The notes under the pieces: generated by a model | Database searches by the model: none | What the model was told of the DNA's origin: nothing | The model's input: only the letters and a program-made list of their open reading frames with translations | DNA from: Rhodanobacter soli | GTDB lineage: Bacteria; Pseudomonadota; Gammaproteobacteria; Xanthomonadales; Rhodanobacteraceae | Assembly (NCBI RefSeq): GCF_040548735.1 | Contig: NZ_JBEPSD010000003.1 | Span: forward strand, 248,001 to 312,000 | DNA: 64,000 bases | Direction of reading: 5' to 3' | Shown here: positions 34,441 through 42,125 of the stretch, piece after piece | Layout of the letters: every line of letters starts with the position of its first letter | How positions within the stretch are numbered: the first letter of the stretch is position 1 | Position numbers and translations under genes: made by a program

Positions 34441-34797
34441 ATGCCCAAGCCAGGTCCCCGAACCACCACTCGCTACAGCGACGAATTCAAGGCCACGGCC
34501 GTGCGTTTGAGCACGCTTCCTGGCGTGCTCGTACAGGATGTCGCGGCGTCGCTTTACATCCATCCCTTCATGCTGTCTCGTTGGCGCAAACAGGTGCGCG
34601 AGGGCGAGATCATGACGAAGGGTACGACGGTCGATCCGGTGGTAGCCGCCGAGCTGAAAGAGTTGCGGCGGGTCAAGAAGGCCTACGAGCAACTGAAGAT
34701 TGAGCATGATGTTCTAAAAAAAGCGATCGCGTTCACTTCCGCTCGAAAAGCGAACGCTTTGCCTTCATCGAGCAACAGCAGGAAGCCGTCGCGGTGA
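34441..34797 (+). CDS. IS3-family transposase OrfA
   Basis: 118 residues in frame to its own stop. The N-terminal helix-turn-helix ([40 protein letters not shown]) is the transposase-8 domain that binds the IS ends. It is followed by the leucine-zipper-like [20 protein letters not shown]. Translation can slip -1 at the A7 run 34716-34722 to enter the orfB frame; residues after LKKA in this frame are probably not in the fusion product. Confidence 0.85.
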   Translation: MPKPGPRTTTRYSDEFKATAVRLSTLPGVLVQDVAASLYIHPFMLSRWRKQVREGEIMTKGTTVDPVVAAELKELRRVKKAYEQLKIEHDVLKKAIAFTSARKANALPSSSNSRKPSR

Positions 34798-35596
34798 GAG
34801 TCCTTTGCCGCCTTTTCGGCGTCAGCGCCAGCGGCTACTACGCCTGGCGCGCTCGCCCGGCCAGCGAACGCGCACAGGGGGATGCACGCCTGATCGCCCG
34901 GGTCCGCCAGGTGCACCGCGACAGTCAGGAAACCTATGGCAGCCCGCGCGTGCACGCCGAACTGCGCCAACAAGGCGAGAACGTGGGTCGCCGCCGGATC
35001 GAGCGGTTGATGCGTGAGCATGCCGTGCCTGCTCGGCCACGCTGTATCGGCGCACGCCGGGGCTCGATCGATTCTTTGCCAGCGTCGACAACCAGGTTCA
35101 TGCGATGACCGTGGATCGGATCGATCAGGTGTGGGTGACGGATGTGACGTATCTGAAAGTCTCTGGCACGTGGCGTTATCTGGCCACGGTGATGGATCGG
35201 CATTCACGTCGCCTGCTCGGATGGGCGCTGGGCACGGAGAAGTCGGCGCAGCTGACCGGCCGCGCACTGCGTGCGGCTGTGCGCCACCGAAAGCCACCGC
35301 CGGGCACGGTGGTGCACAGCGATCGCGGCGTGGAGTTGTCCTCACGGTTCAAGCAGGCGTTGGCAAGCGCTGCGCTGGTGCAGAGCGTCAACCGGCCACG
35401 CCGCATGACCGACAACGCGCACATGGAGTCGTGGAACAAGTCGATGAAGGCGGACATGTATCACCGCCAGTCCTTCACCAGCGAACGGACCCTGCGCTCG
35501 GCCCTGCGCAGCTACATCGACTTTTACAATAAGCACCGCTTGCACTCCGCCCTGGGCTACCGTTCTCCGGTAGAGTTCGAAGCTCAAGGCGTCTGA
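34719..35596 (+). pseudogene. IS3-family transposase OrfB, frameshifted
   Basis: The orfB frame begins after the A7 slip site ([43 protein letters not shown]) and is lost near 35040, after EHAVPARPR. The coding sense resumes one frame away ([20 protein letters not shown], then [12 protein letters not shown]) and runs to a TGA at 35596. A single base appears missing around 35040. The DDE residues are in the second part ([27 protein letters not shown]). The break separates the helical N-terminus from the catalytic core. Confidence 0.8.
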
Positions 35597-35629
35597 TCCG
35601 TCGGTGTCCACTTTTGCGTAGGAACTCTC

Positions 35630-35662
35630 CGGCTTCGCCGCCGCTTAACTCAAGCGTTAGAC
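35630..35662 (+). repeat. attC site 21, right half
   Basis: Begins with the duplicated CGG, then CTTCGCCGCCGCTTAAC and GTTAGAC. Together with 34361-34387 it rebuilds a normal TTC-loop attC. Confidence 0.88.
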
Positions 35663-35692
35663 GTCTACACCAACAGAGCCGGGAGATTGCCA

Positions 35693-36100
35693 ATGAGGAA
35701 GCTTCTGGCCCTGATCACGGCAGCTACGGTTTCGGCTTTCACCGGCAACACCCAGGCACAAACATCAGCACCGCATAGCTACTGCTTCCAACCTTGTACG
35801 ACGTCTTTGTCAGGGCGTTTGTCTGTTGAACATGTGCGCATGGACGATCCCAAGATGCACTTCGACGCGTACGTCCTTACCCTGCCCAATCCGATTTCAG
35901 TGCCCGATAGCGGCATGTTTCAGGGAGTGCCTCGCGAGAGTCGTGTGCAACTCGAGTTTGTCCCCCACAACCAGAGGTACTTGGCAGGCCAATGCGTAGT
36001 CGCAACTGGTGAGCTGACTGGACCCGTAACCGCATCTGACATCGGTTCGTTGGTCATGCACGTCCAATCAGTGCATGCGTGCAAAGCCGGCACACTGTAG
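35693..36100 (+). CDS. cassette 22: secreted DUF4431-like protein
   Basis: 135 residues. A signal peptide (KLLALITAATVSAFTGNTQA) precedes the mature part with two Cys (YCFQPCTTSLSGRLS). Later blocks YVLTLPNPISVPDSGMFQG, VQLEFVPHNQRYLAGQCVVA and TGELTGPV fit my memory of DUF4431 (a beta-barrel-like periplasmic domain), with moderate confidence. The ATG at 35693 follows GGGAGATTGCC. Confidence 0.65.
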   Translation: MRKLLALITAATVSAFTGNTQAQTSAPHSYCFQPCTTSLSGRLSVEHVRMDDPKMHFDAYVLTLPNPISVPDSGMFQGVPRESRVQLEFVPHNQRYLAGQCVVATGELTGPVTASDIGSLVMHVQSVHACKAGTL

Positions 36101-36110
36101 GTACCTTCGT

Positions 36111-36167
36111 GTCTAACATTCCGTTCAAGGCGGACGGCTTCGCCGCCGCTCAACTCAAGCGTTAGAC
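36111..36167 (+). repeat. attC site 22 (last recognisable)
   Basis: 57 bp from GTCTAAC to GTTAGAC; loop TTC, right arm CTCAACTC. Confidence 0.93.
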
Positions 36168-36170
36168 GCC

Positions 36171-36569
36171 ATGCAAATCGTCCTCCGCGGCAGAGTGCAG
36201 TCTGGGAAGAATGATGCTTCCCGCTGGCTGGGCCTCTTCAATGAGGCCTACAGCCGCAAGCTTGGTGCAGCCATCTATCCGGGCTCACTGAATCTGGCGC
36301 TGGATCATGCGTTCGATTGGTCCGCTCCTTGTTTCCAACCGCACATGATCCAGTTCCAACGGGGAGAATATGGTGGCGAGCGAGACATAGTCCTGTTGCC
36401 CTGTGTCCTCGCCAACCTCGGTCATCGAAAGGCTTGGCTTTGGAGCACAACGATCGCAGCGAAGAGCCGCCCCGATCCGCACGTCGTAGAAATCATCTGC
36501 GGCGTCAAGCTGCGGGAAGCGTATGCCCTCGGCGATGGAGACTTTGTGCAATTCGAGCTGCCAGCTTAG
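36171..36569 (+). CDS. cassette 23: DUF120-type (CTP-dependent riboflavin kinase-like) protein
   Basis: 132 residues. VLRGRVQSGKNDASRWLG, then AAIYPGSLNLALDH, and HVVEIICGVKLREAYAL with GDGDFVQFEL at the end. This follows the order of archaeal CTP-dependent riboflavin kinase (G.V.SG, yPGTLN, DVIEIIAPVKLRE.L.L.DGD.VEI). The enzyme would phosphorylate riboflavin to FMN. Whether this bacterial cassette form is active is unknown. It starts 3 bases after attC 22 and has no attC behind it, so it marks the array end or has lost its site. Confidence 0.65.
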   Translation: MQIVLRGRVQSGKNDASRWLGLFNEAYSRKLGAAIYPGSLNLALDHAFDWSAPCFQPHMIQFQRGEYGGERDIVLLPCVLANLGHRKAWLWSTTIAAKSRPDPHVVEIICGVKLREAYALGDGDFVQFELPA

Positions 36570-36963
36570 CTCCGTCGCAAGAAATGCCAATGTACACGCA
36601 CGCCTCGGCCAGGCAACTGGCGTTTAAACCCTTCCTGTATGGACTCCTCGTGCAACTAGCCGAGATTGCCTGATCGACAAGAAACGTCGGCCAGCTGTGG
36701 CGCCATCTCCTCGTTTCTGTGACCGCCATCAAGCTGCGCGATGCATTCTGTTCGTTCGCATGAAATTGCGGCCGATTGAAAGGTTGCTGGAAGTTGCGTG
36801 GTGCCACATGCCGGCACCTCTTCGCGGGGGCGCGGCATCGCATGCTGCGATGCGGAGAGGCATCACCGGCATGGGCTTGCGGATCGACTCCGGCAGGATC
36901 CGGTTCGTCGCAAGCCCATCCGGTTCAGAGAAAGCCAACGCTGTTTTCTGGAGGGAGAATCCT
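36570..36963. other. gene-poor right boundary of the cassette array
   Basis: About 390 bases between the last cassette gene and the secreted-protein gene. No attC, no convincing gene on either strand. Probably holds the degraded end of the array and the promoter of the downstream gene. Confidence 0.4.
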
Positions 36964-38562
36964 ATGTCATTGCCCAAGTCCGGCGGCCTCAGCCTCGCGC
37001 TGTGTGCCGCCATCAGTCTTGCCATCGCTGGAAGCGTCCAGGCCGCCGTCACCACGGGGCCCGAAATCACGCCGGCGGTACAGCACGACACCTTGCATTC
37101 GCTGCGCGGCGTGATGCCGCGTCCGGATGATTTCGCCAAGAACTCGCACGCACATCCAGCCCATCCGCTGCCCTTCATCGACGGTCCGGGGACCCAGACC
37201 GATGGCGCCGTGCAGAGCAGTCCCACCGGCAGCTTCGCGCCTGCGCTCGGCGCAGGTTTCGACGGCGTGGGCCAGGGCTTCAGCGGCCCGCAGGGTACGT
37301 TCACCGTCAACAGCGCGCCACCGGACACCAACGGTGCCGTCGGCGCCACCCAGTACGTGCAGATCGTCAACAGCGCGTTCGCGGTGTTCGACAAGTCGAC
37401 CAAGGCCGTGACCTACGGCCCGGTGACGACGAACACGCTGTGGTCCGGTTTCGGCGGTCCGTGCGAAGCCGACAACGACGGCGACGCCACCGTGGTGTAC
37501 GACAAGGCGGCCGGCCGCTGGATCGTCTCCCAGTTTGCGGTGACCGCCGCGCCTTACTACCAGTGCGTGGCGGTATCGGCCACCAGCGACGCCACCGGTG
37601 CCTACTACCGCTACGCGTTCCCGTACGGCAGCATTTTCCCGGACTACCCGAAGATGGGCGTCTGGCCGGATGCCTATTACGAAACGTTCAACATGTTCAA
37701 CGGCAACACGTTCGCCGGGGCGAAGCTGTGCGCCTACGACCGCAATGCGATGCTGAGCGGCGCCGCGGCCACGCAGCAGTGCTTCCAGCTGTCCAGCAGC
37801 TACGGCGGCGTGCTGCCGGCCGACCTCGATGGCGCCACGGCGCCGCCGGCCGGTTCGCCGAACTACCTGATGAACTTCGGCTCCAGCAAGCTGAACCTGT
37901 GGAAGTTCCACGTCGACTGGGCGAACACCGCCAACACCACGCTGACCGGGCCGATCAGCATCCCGGTGGCCTCGTTCGCCGCGGCCTGCGGCGGCGGCAC
38001 CTGCATCCCGCAGGCCGGTGTCAGCCAGAAGCTCGACTCGCTGGCCGACCGCTTGATGTTCCGCCTGGCCTACCGCAACTTCGGCGATCACGAGTCGCTG
38101 GTAGTGAGCCATTCGGTCCAGGTCGGCACCACGCACAAGAACCCGTACACCGGGGTGCGCTGGTACGAGATCCGCAGCCCGGGCACGACGCCGGTGGTGT
38201 ACCAGCAGTCCACCTTCTCGCCGGACACCAGCTACCGCTGGATGGGCTCGGTGGCGATGGACAAGGTGGGCAACATGGCGCTTGGCTACAGCGTGTCCAG
38301 CAGCGCGCTGCACCCGGCGATCCGCTACACCGGCCGCCTGGCCAGCGACACGCCGAGCACGATGCAGGCCGAGAGCAGCATCATCGAGGGCCTGGGTTCG
38401 CAAAGCGGCTACAACCTGTCGCGCTGGGGCGACTACAGCGCGATGACGGTCGACCCGGTCGACGACTGTACCTTCTGGTACACCACCGAGTACCTGAAGA
38501 GCACCGGCGCGTTCAACTGGAACACGCGCATCGCGTCGTTCAAGTTCCCGACCTGCCAGTAA
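36964..38562 (+). CDS. large secreted protein of unknown function
   Basis: 532 residues. A strong GGAGGGAGA ribosome site fixes the ATG at 36964, and a signal peptide follows (LSLALCAAISLAIAGSVQAA). The mature protein contains repeated beta-type blocks (APPDTNGAVGATQYVQIVNS, AAGRWIVSQFAVTA, WPDAYYETFNMFNGN, YRWMGSVAMDKVGNMALGYS, WGDYSAMTVDPVDDCTFWYT). This looks like a secreted beta-propeller-like protein; no catalytic motif is evident. Six or more Cys may form disulfides. It belongs to the GC-rich backbone, not the array. Confidence 0.65.
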   Translation: MSLPKSGGLSLALCAAISLAIAGSVQAAVTTGPEITPAVQHDTLHSLRGVMPRPDDFAKNSHAHPAHPLPFIDGPGTQTDGAVQSSPTGSFAPALGAGFDGVGQGFSGPQGTFTVNSAPPDTNGAVGATQYVQIVNSAFAVFDKSTKAVTYGPVTTNTLWSGFGGPCEADNDGDATVVYDKAAGRWIVSQFAVTAAPYYQCVAVSATSDATGAYYRYAFPYGSIFPDYPKMGVWPDAYYETFNMFNGNTFAGAKLCAYDRNAMLSGAAATQQCFQLSSSYGGVLPADLDGATAPPAGSPNYLMNFGSSKLNLWKFHVDWANTANTTLTGPISIPVASFAAACGGGTCIPQAGVSQKLDSLADRLMFRLAYRNFGDHESLVVSHSVQVGTTHKNPYTGVRWYEIRSPGTTPVVYQQSTFSPDTSYRWMGSVAMDKVGNMALGYSVSSSALHPAIRYTGRLASDTPSTMQAESSIIEGLGSQSGYNLSRWGDYSAMTVDPVDDCTFWYTTEYLKSTGAFNWNTRIASFKFPTCQ

Positions 38563-38570
38563 CCCGACGC

Positions 38571-38597
38571 GCCGCCCGGCCGTGCAGGCCGGGCGGC
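38571..38597 (+). terminator. strong hairpin after the secreted-protein gene
   Basis: Perfect 11-bp stem GCCGCCCGGCC / GGCCGGGCGGC with loop GTGCA, 8 bases after the stop. No T tract follows, so termination efficiency is uncertain. Confidence 0.55.
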
Positions 38598-39027
38598 CTC
38601 GGCGAGTCGTACGGAACGGGGCCGCCACCGGACGGCGACGCTCGTCGCTGTCCGATGGCTCGGTCCCCACTTTGCCCGTCACTCCCATTTCGTTACATCG
38701 AACGAATGCATCTCGGGATGCTCCGCAAGCGCCATCAAGCCGAGGTGGCTCGTTTGAAAGGTTGGCAATGACGTAGCCACCTGGCTATCGTGTGCTCGCT
38801 TTCTTGCGTGGAAATTGCCGTCGCCTGGCAAATCCCGCCGCGCTGAAATCTGACGGCTTCCTTGAACGGGCCGGATGGTTCCCGCGATTCGGCGGCACTC
38901 TGGCGCCATGGCCTTGGTGATGGAATCGGAGCGGTGCCGTGGCGCGGCCTTCGACTCTGGCCTTGCGGCCCAGGCTCGGGGTGAACGGGGCAGGGAGTGG
39001 GCGACGTGTCGGTTTTCGGAGGATCCC
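38598..39027. other. intergenic region without a recognisable gene
   Basis: About 430 bases between the hairpin and the DUF1272 gene. Open frames exist on both strands but none has a ribosome site or familiar product. Likely holds the DUF1272 promoter. Confidence 0.35.
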
Positions 39028-39276
39028 ATGCTGCAGATGCGTCCGAACTGCGAGTGCTGCGACCGCGACCTGCCGGCGGATGCCGCAGGCGCGATGATCT
39101 GTTCGTTCGAGTGCACGTTCTGCACGTCATGCGTGGAAACGGTGCTGCACGGAACGTGCCCGAACTGCGGCGGCGGTTTCAGCCCGCGCCCGCCGCGTGC
39201 GGCGGAGCTGCTCGGCAAGTACCCGCCGTCGGCGGAGCGCGTGTACAAGCCGGATGGCTGCACGAAGGCCGGTTGA
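39028..39276 (+). CDS. DUF1272 zinc-ribbon protein
   Basis: 82 residues. MLQMRPNCECCDRDLPADA, ICSFECTFCTSC and CPNCGGGFSPRPPR match DUF1272, a short protein with paired Cys motifs that should bind zinc. The function is unknown. CGGAGGATCCC sets the start at 39028. It converges with the molybdenum hydroxylase genes, only 9 bases apart. Confidence 0.85.
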   Translation: MLQMRPNCECCDRDLPADAAGAMICSFECTFCTSCVETVLHGTCPNCGGGFSPRPPRAAELLGKYPPSAERVYKPDGCTKAG

Positions 39277-39285
39277 GTCCGGCGC

Positions 39286-41544
39286 TTACAGCAACCGCAG
39301 CAGCTCCTTCATCAGCGGCAGCCGGCGCACGCGCACGGCGCTGGCGCGGAATACCGCGTTGGCCAGCGCGGGGGCGGCGGTGGGCATGGCGAGGAAGCTG
39401 GCGCCGGCCGGCGCGCGGTCGCCGGCGACGGTGATGACTTCGACGTCGTTCGGCAGCTGCGCCATGCTGGCCAGCGGGTAGTCCTTGTAGCTGTGCTGCT
39501 GCACCTGGCCACCCTTGATGGTGATGGCCGCGTTCAGCGCGATGGACAGCGCGTCCAGCGTGGCGCCGGCCACCTGGCCTTCCAGTCCCAGCGGGTTGAT
39601 CACGCGGCCGACGTCGACGGCGCAGACGACATGCTCGATCACCAACTGTTCGCCCTGCATCGCCACTTCGATCGCGTGCGCCACGTAGGCGCCGTCGACG
39701 TGCCAGCAGGCGATGCCGAGGCCATTGACGGTACGCAGCCAGTTCTTCCATTCGATGCGGTCGGCGACCAGCTTGAGCACGTTGGCCAGGCGGCCGGTGT
39801 CCAGCGTGCCGCCGCTGCTCAGCGGCAACGCGCGCGGCTCGCCGAGAATGCGCAGGCGCGTCTTCAGCGGGTCCTCGCGCATCGTGTGAGCGATCTCGTC
39901 GATGAAGCTTTCCACCGCGAACGCGTTGCTGAGGTGCGGCATGCCGCGCGCGGGGCCGCGCGGGGTCGCCGACGCCAGCGCGTACCAGTCGCTGCGGTAG
40001 TTCGGCACCAGTGCGGCGGGCAACTGGTCGGCCTGCAGTTCGGACGTCCACAGGCGGTCGTCCGGCATGCCGCGATGGACCAGCGCGGAGGCGCTGGCCA
40101 TGCGCTGGTTCCAGGCCAGCAGCTGGCGCTTGCGGTCGATGATCACATGGATCTGGTGCACGCTGCCGGCGCGGTAGTAGTCGTGGCCGAAATCCTGTTC
40201 GCGCGTCCACATCAGGCGCACCGGCTTGTTGACGGCCTTGGCCAGCATCACCGCTTCGGCGACGTAGTCGTGGTCGAGCCGGCGGCCGTAACCGCCGCCG
40301 ACGCGCGGCACGCGGATGTCGATCTGGTCGGCGGCGAGGCCGGTCAGGCGCTGCACCACGGCCCAGGCTTTCTGCGGCGCCTGGGTCGGCACGACCAGGC
40401 TGGCGCGATCCTTGTCCAGCCGCACCAGGCAGTTCATCGGTTCGGCGGTGGCGTGTGCCAGCCACGGTTGCACATAGGTGGCGTCGAGCCGGCGCGCGGC
40501 CTTCTTGCCGGCGGCGTCGACGTCGCCGTCGTTGCGCACGCGGGTGGTGGGGGCAGCGGTGTCGTCGGCGAGCAGGGCGGTGGCCTGCTGCTCAAGACCA
40601 GCGCTGCTTTCGCCGGCGCTGGCGCCGGGCTTCCATTCGAGCTTGAGCTTGTCGCGGCCTTGCAGTGCGGCCCAGGTGTTCTCGGCCAGCACCGCCACGG
40701 CCGGGGCGATCACCGTGCTGCCCGGCGGCTGGCCGGGTTCGGGTTTCAGCTGCACCACTTTCACGACGCCCTGGACGGCGAGCGCATCGGTGGTGTCGAT
40801 GCGTGCCAGCGTGCCGTCAGGCCACGGGCAGTGCACCAGCACGGCGACCAGCGCGTCGCCGTAGTGGTGGTCGATCGCGTAGCGGGCCTGGCCGGTGACG
40901 ATCGCGCGCGCGTCGACGTCTCCGGTGCCGTGACCGATCAGCTTGTAGTCGGCCGCATTCTTCAGCGGCGGCACGCGATCCGGCAGCGCGATCTTGCTGG
41001 CATCCGCGGCCAGGGTGCCGTAGCCGAAGCGGCGGCCGTCCGGGGCGATCACCATGCCGGCGTCGCAACGCAGGCGGCTGGCCGGCACGCCGAGCCGGCG
41101 CGCTGCCGCCTGCAGCAGCAGCCAGCGCGCCACCGCGCCGACCTGGCGCAGCTCGTTCCACGCGGCCGGAATCGAGCCGCCGACGCCGCCGACCTGGCGC
41201 CCGTAGGTCCAGCGCGGCTTGCCGTTGTCGCTGCTCACGCCGAGGCCGAGCGCCACCACGCCGACGCGGTTCCAGTCGGCGTCGAGTTCCTCGGCGATGA
41301 TCCGCGGCAGCGCCGTGGCCACGCCGGTACCGGTGTCCGGGTCGCGCGCGCCGATCAGCACGTTGCCGTCGGCGTCGATGCGCACGTAGGCGCCGAGGTT
41401 GTAGAGGTTGTCGCCGAGCATGGCCGGCGGCAGCGGTGCGTCGGCGGCGTCGGCGATGCGGATGCCGACGATGAGCGCGCCGGCGCTGCCGGCCAGTACC
41501 TGCAGGAAACGGCGGCGCGAAAGACGGATGCCGTTGCCGCTCAT
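39286..41544 (-). CDS. molybdopterin-dependent dehydrogenase, large subunit (IorB/xanthine-oxidase family)
   Basis: 752 residues. The N-terminus has a Tat signal (LSRRRFLQVLAGSAGALIVG), so it is exported folded with cofactor. The aldehyde oxidase/xanthine dehydrogenase fold shows VGGVGGSIPAAWNEL, PRVGGGYGRRLDHDYVAEAV, RLMWTREQDFGHDYYRAGS and a late VCAVDVGRVINPLGLEGQ. The arrangement (Tat signal plus separate FeS subunit) is that of isoquinoline 1-oxidoreductase beta-type subunits. Likely a periplasmic aldehyde or heterocycle oxidation enzyme; substrate unknown. It overlaps the small subunit gene by 4 bases (ATGA). Confidence 0.85.
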   Translation of the reverse strand: MSGNGIRLSRRRFLQVLAGSAGALIVGIRIADAADAPLPPAMLGDNLYNLGAYVRIDADGNVLIGARDPDTGTGVATALPRIIAEELDADWNRVGVVALGLGVSSDNGKPRWTYGRQVGGVGGSIPAAWNELRQVGAVARWLLLQAAARRLGVPASRLRCDAGMVIAPDGRRFGYGTLAADASKIALPDRVPPLKNAADYKLIGHGTGDVDARAIVTGQARYAIDHHYGDALVAVLVHCPWPDGTLARIDTTDALAVQGVVKVVQLKPEPGQPPGSTVIAPAVAVLAENTWAALQGRDKLKLEWKPGASAGESSAGLEQQATALLADDTAAPTTRVRNDGDVDAAGKKAARRLDATYVQPWLAHATAEPMNCLVRLDKDRASLVVPTQAPQKAWAVVQRLTGLAADQIDIRVPRVGGGYGRRLDHDYVAEAVMLAKAVNKPVRLMWTREQDFGHDYYRAGSVHQIHVIIDRKRQLLAWNQRMASASALVHRGMPDDRLWTSELQADQLPAALVPNYRSDWYALASATPRGPARGMPHLSNAFAVESFIDEIAHTMREDPLKTRLRILGEPRALPLSSGGTLDTGRLANVLKLVADRIEWKNWLRTVNGLGIACWHVDGAYVAHAIEVAMQGEQLVIEHVVCAVDVGRVINPLGLEGQVAGATLDALSIALNAAITIKGGQVQQHSYKDYPLASMAQLPNDVEVITVAGDRAPAGASFLAMPTAAPALANAVFRASAVRVRRLPLMKELLRLL

Positions 41545-42074
41545 GGCCGGCCCGCCTTGCCGGCGGCGCGCTTGATCGCGCGGCGCACGCGGGTCTGGCA
41601 ACCGCAGCGGCACAGGTTCGGCAACTGATCGATGTCGCCGTCGTTGGGATGGGGCTTGCGCCGCAGCAGGTCGACCCCGGCGATCAGCCAGCCCGGGGTG
41701 CAGTAGCCGCAGCCGATCGCGTCCTCGTCGATGAAGGCCTGCTGCAACGGGTGCAGGCTGCCGTCGTTCGCGGCCAGGCCTTCCACCGTGGTCACCGCCT
41801 TGCCGGCCAGTCCGGCGAGCGGCACGGTGATCGCGGAAACCGCCTTGCCGTCGAGCAGTACCAGGTCGGCGCCGTTCTCGCCATGCTCGCCGCCGTACTT
41901 GGTGCCGGTCAGCCGCAGCACGTCGCGCAGGTACCACAGCAGCGGCATCTGCGCATCGCCGGTGTGGCGGAAGTGCTCGCCGTTGACCTCAAGGTCGATG
42001 CCGTCACGTACCTTCTCGGCCACGATGCCGCTTTCCTGGCTGATCGGCAGAACCTGGGCTTGCACGGGCACCAT
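41541..42074 (-). CDS. (2Fe-2S)-binding-type small subunit lacking the first cluster ligands
   Basis: 177 residues. The second [2Fe-2S] domain is intact: IGCGYCTPGWLIAGVDLL and LPNLCRCGCQTRVRRAI. In the first, plant-ferredoxin-like domain the usual motif GTKxGCGxGxCGACTV reads GTKYGGEHGENGADLVLLDG, and the following Cys is replaced as well (KAVSA). All four expected ligands are therefore absent. The fold otherwise matches the small subunits of the xanthine oxidase family. AAGGAG lies 7 bases before the ATG. Electron transfer from the Mo centre would use only one cluster. Confidence 0.85.
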   Translation of the reverse strand: MVPVQAQVLPISQESGIVAEKVRDGIDLEVNGEHFRHTGDAQMPLLWYLRDVLRLTGTKYGGEHGENGADLVLLDGKAVSAITVPLAGLAGKAVTTVEGLAANDGSLHPLQQAFIDEDAIGCGYCTPGWLIAGVDLLRRKPHPNDGDIDQLPNLCRCGCQTRVRRAIKRAAGKAGRP

Positions 42075-42125
42075 CCATCATCTCCTTGAAGTCGATCCGC
42101 ACATTGTGGCATTGCTGCCGCCCGC

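Larger units (their letters stand above)
34388..35629 (+). mobile_element. IS3-family insertion sequence, 1242 bp
   Basis: Inserted in attC 21 with a 3-bp duplication CGG (34385-34387 and 35630-35632). Terminal inverted repeats of 27 bp (34388-34414 and 35603-35629) match at 22 positions and share AGTTCCT and AGTGGACACC. It carries orfA and orfB in the IS3 order, with an A7 slip site between them (34716-34722). orfB has a second, disabling frameshift, so autonomous transposition is unlikely. Confidence 0.9.
25821..36569 (+). mobile_element. integron cassette array without integrase (CALIN or orphaned sedentary integron)
   Basis: About 23 cassettes in one orientation, separated by 22 attC sites of 56-60 bp. 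Each site starts with a core ending in TAAC and ends with GTTAGRY. The interior hairpin is nearly constant, with CGGACGGCTTCGCCG or TAC/TGC/TCC loop variants. Genes start 2-20 bases after the G/TTAG recombination point. The array is interrupted by one IS3-family element at 34388-35629. No intI gene occurs in the window; neither flank encodes a tyrosine recombinase. The interior is visibly more AT-rich than the flanks. Confidence 0.93.

Noticed and set aside
35105-35596. Independent gene for the second half of IS orfB
   Set aside because: Its sequence continues the orfB DDE domain; the separation is best explained by a one-base deletion near 35040.
26117-36167. Regularly occurring repeats as a possible CRISPR array
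   Set aside because: Units are 56-60 bp, spaced 250-640 bp apart, enclose genes, and have attC ends and hairpin; no cas genes.
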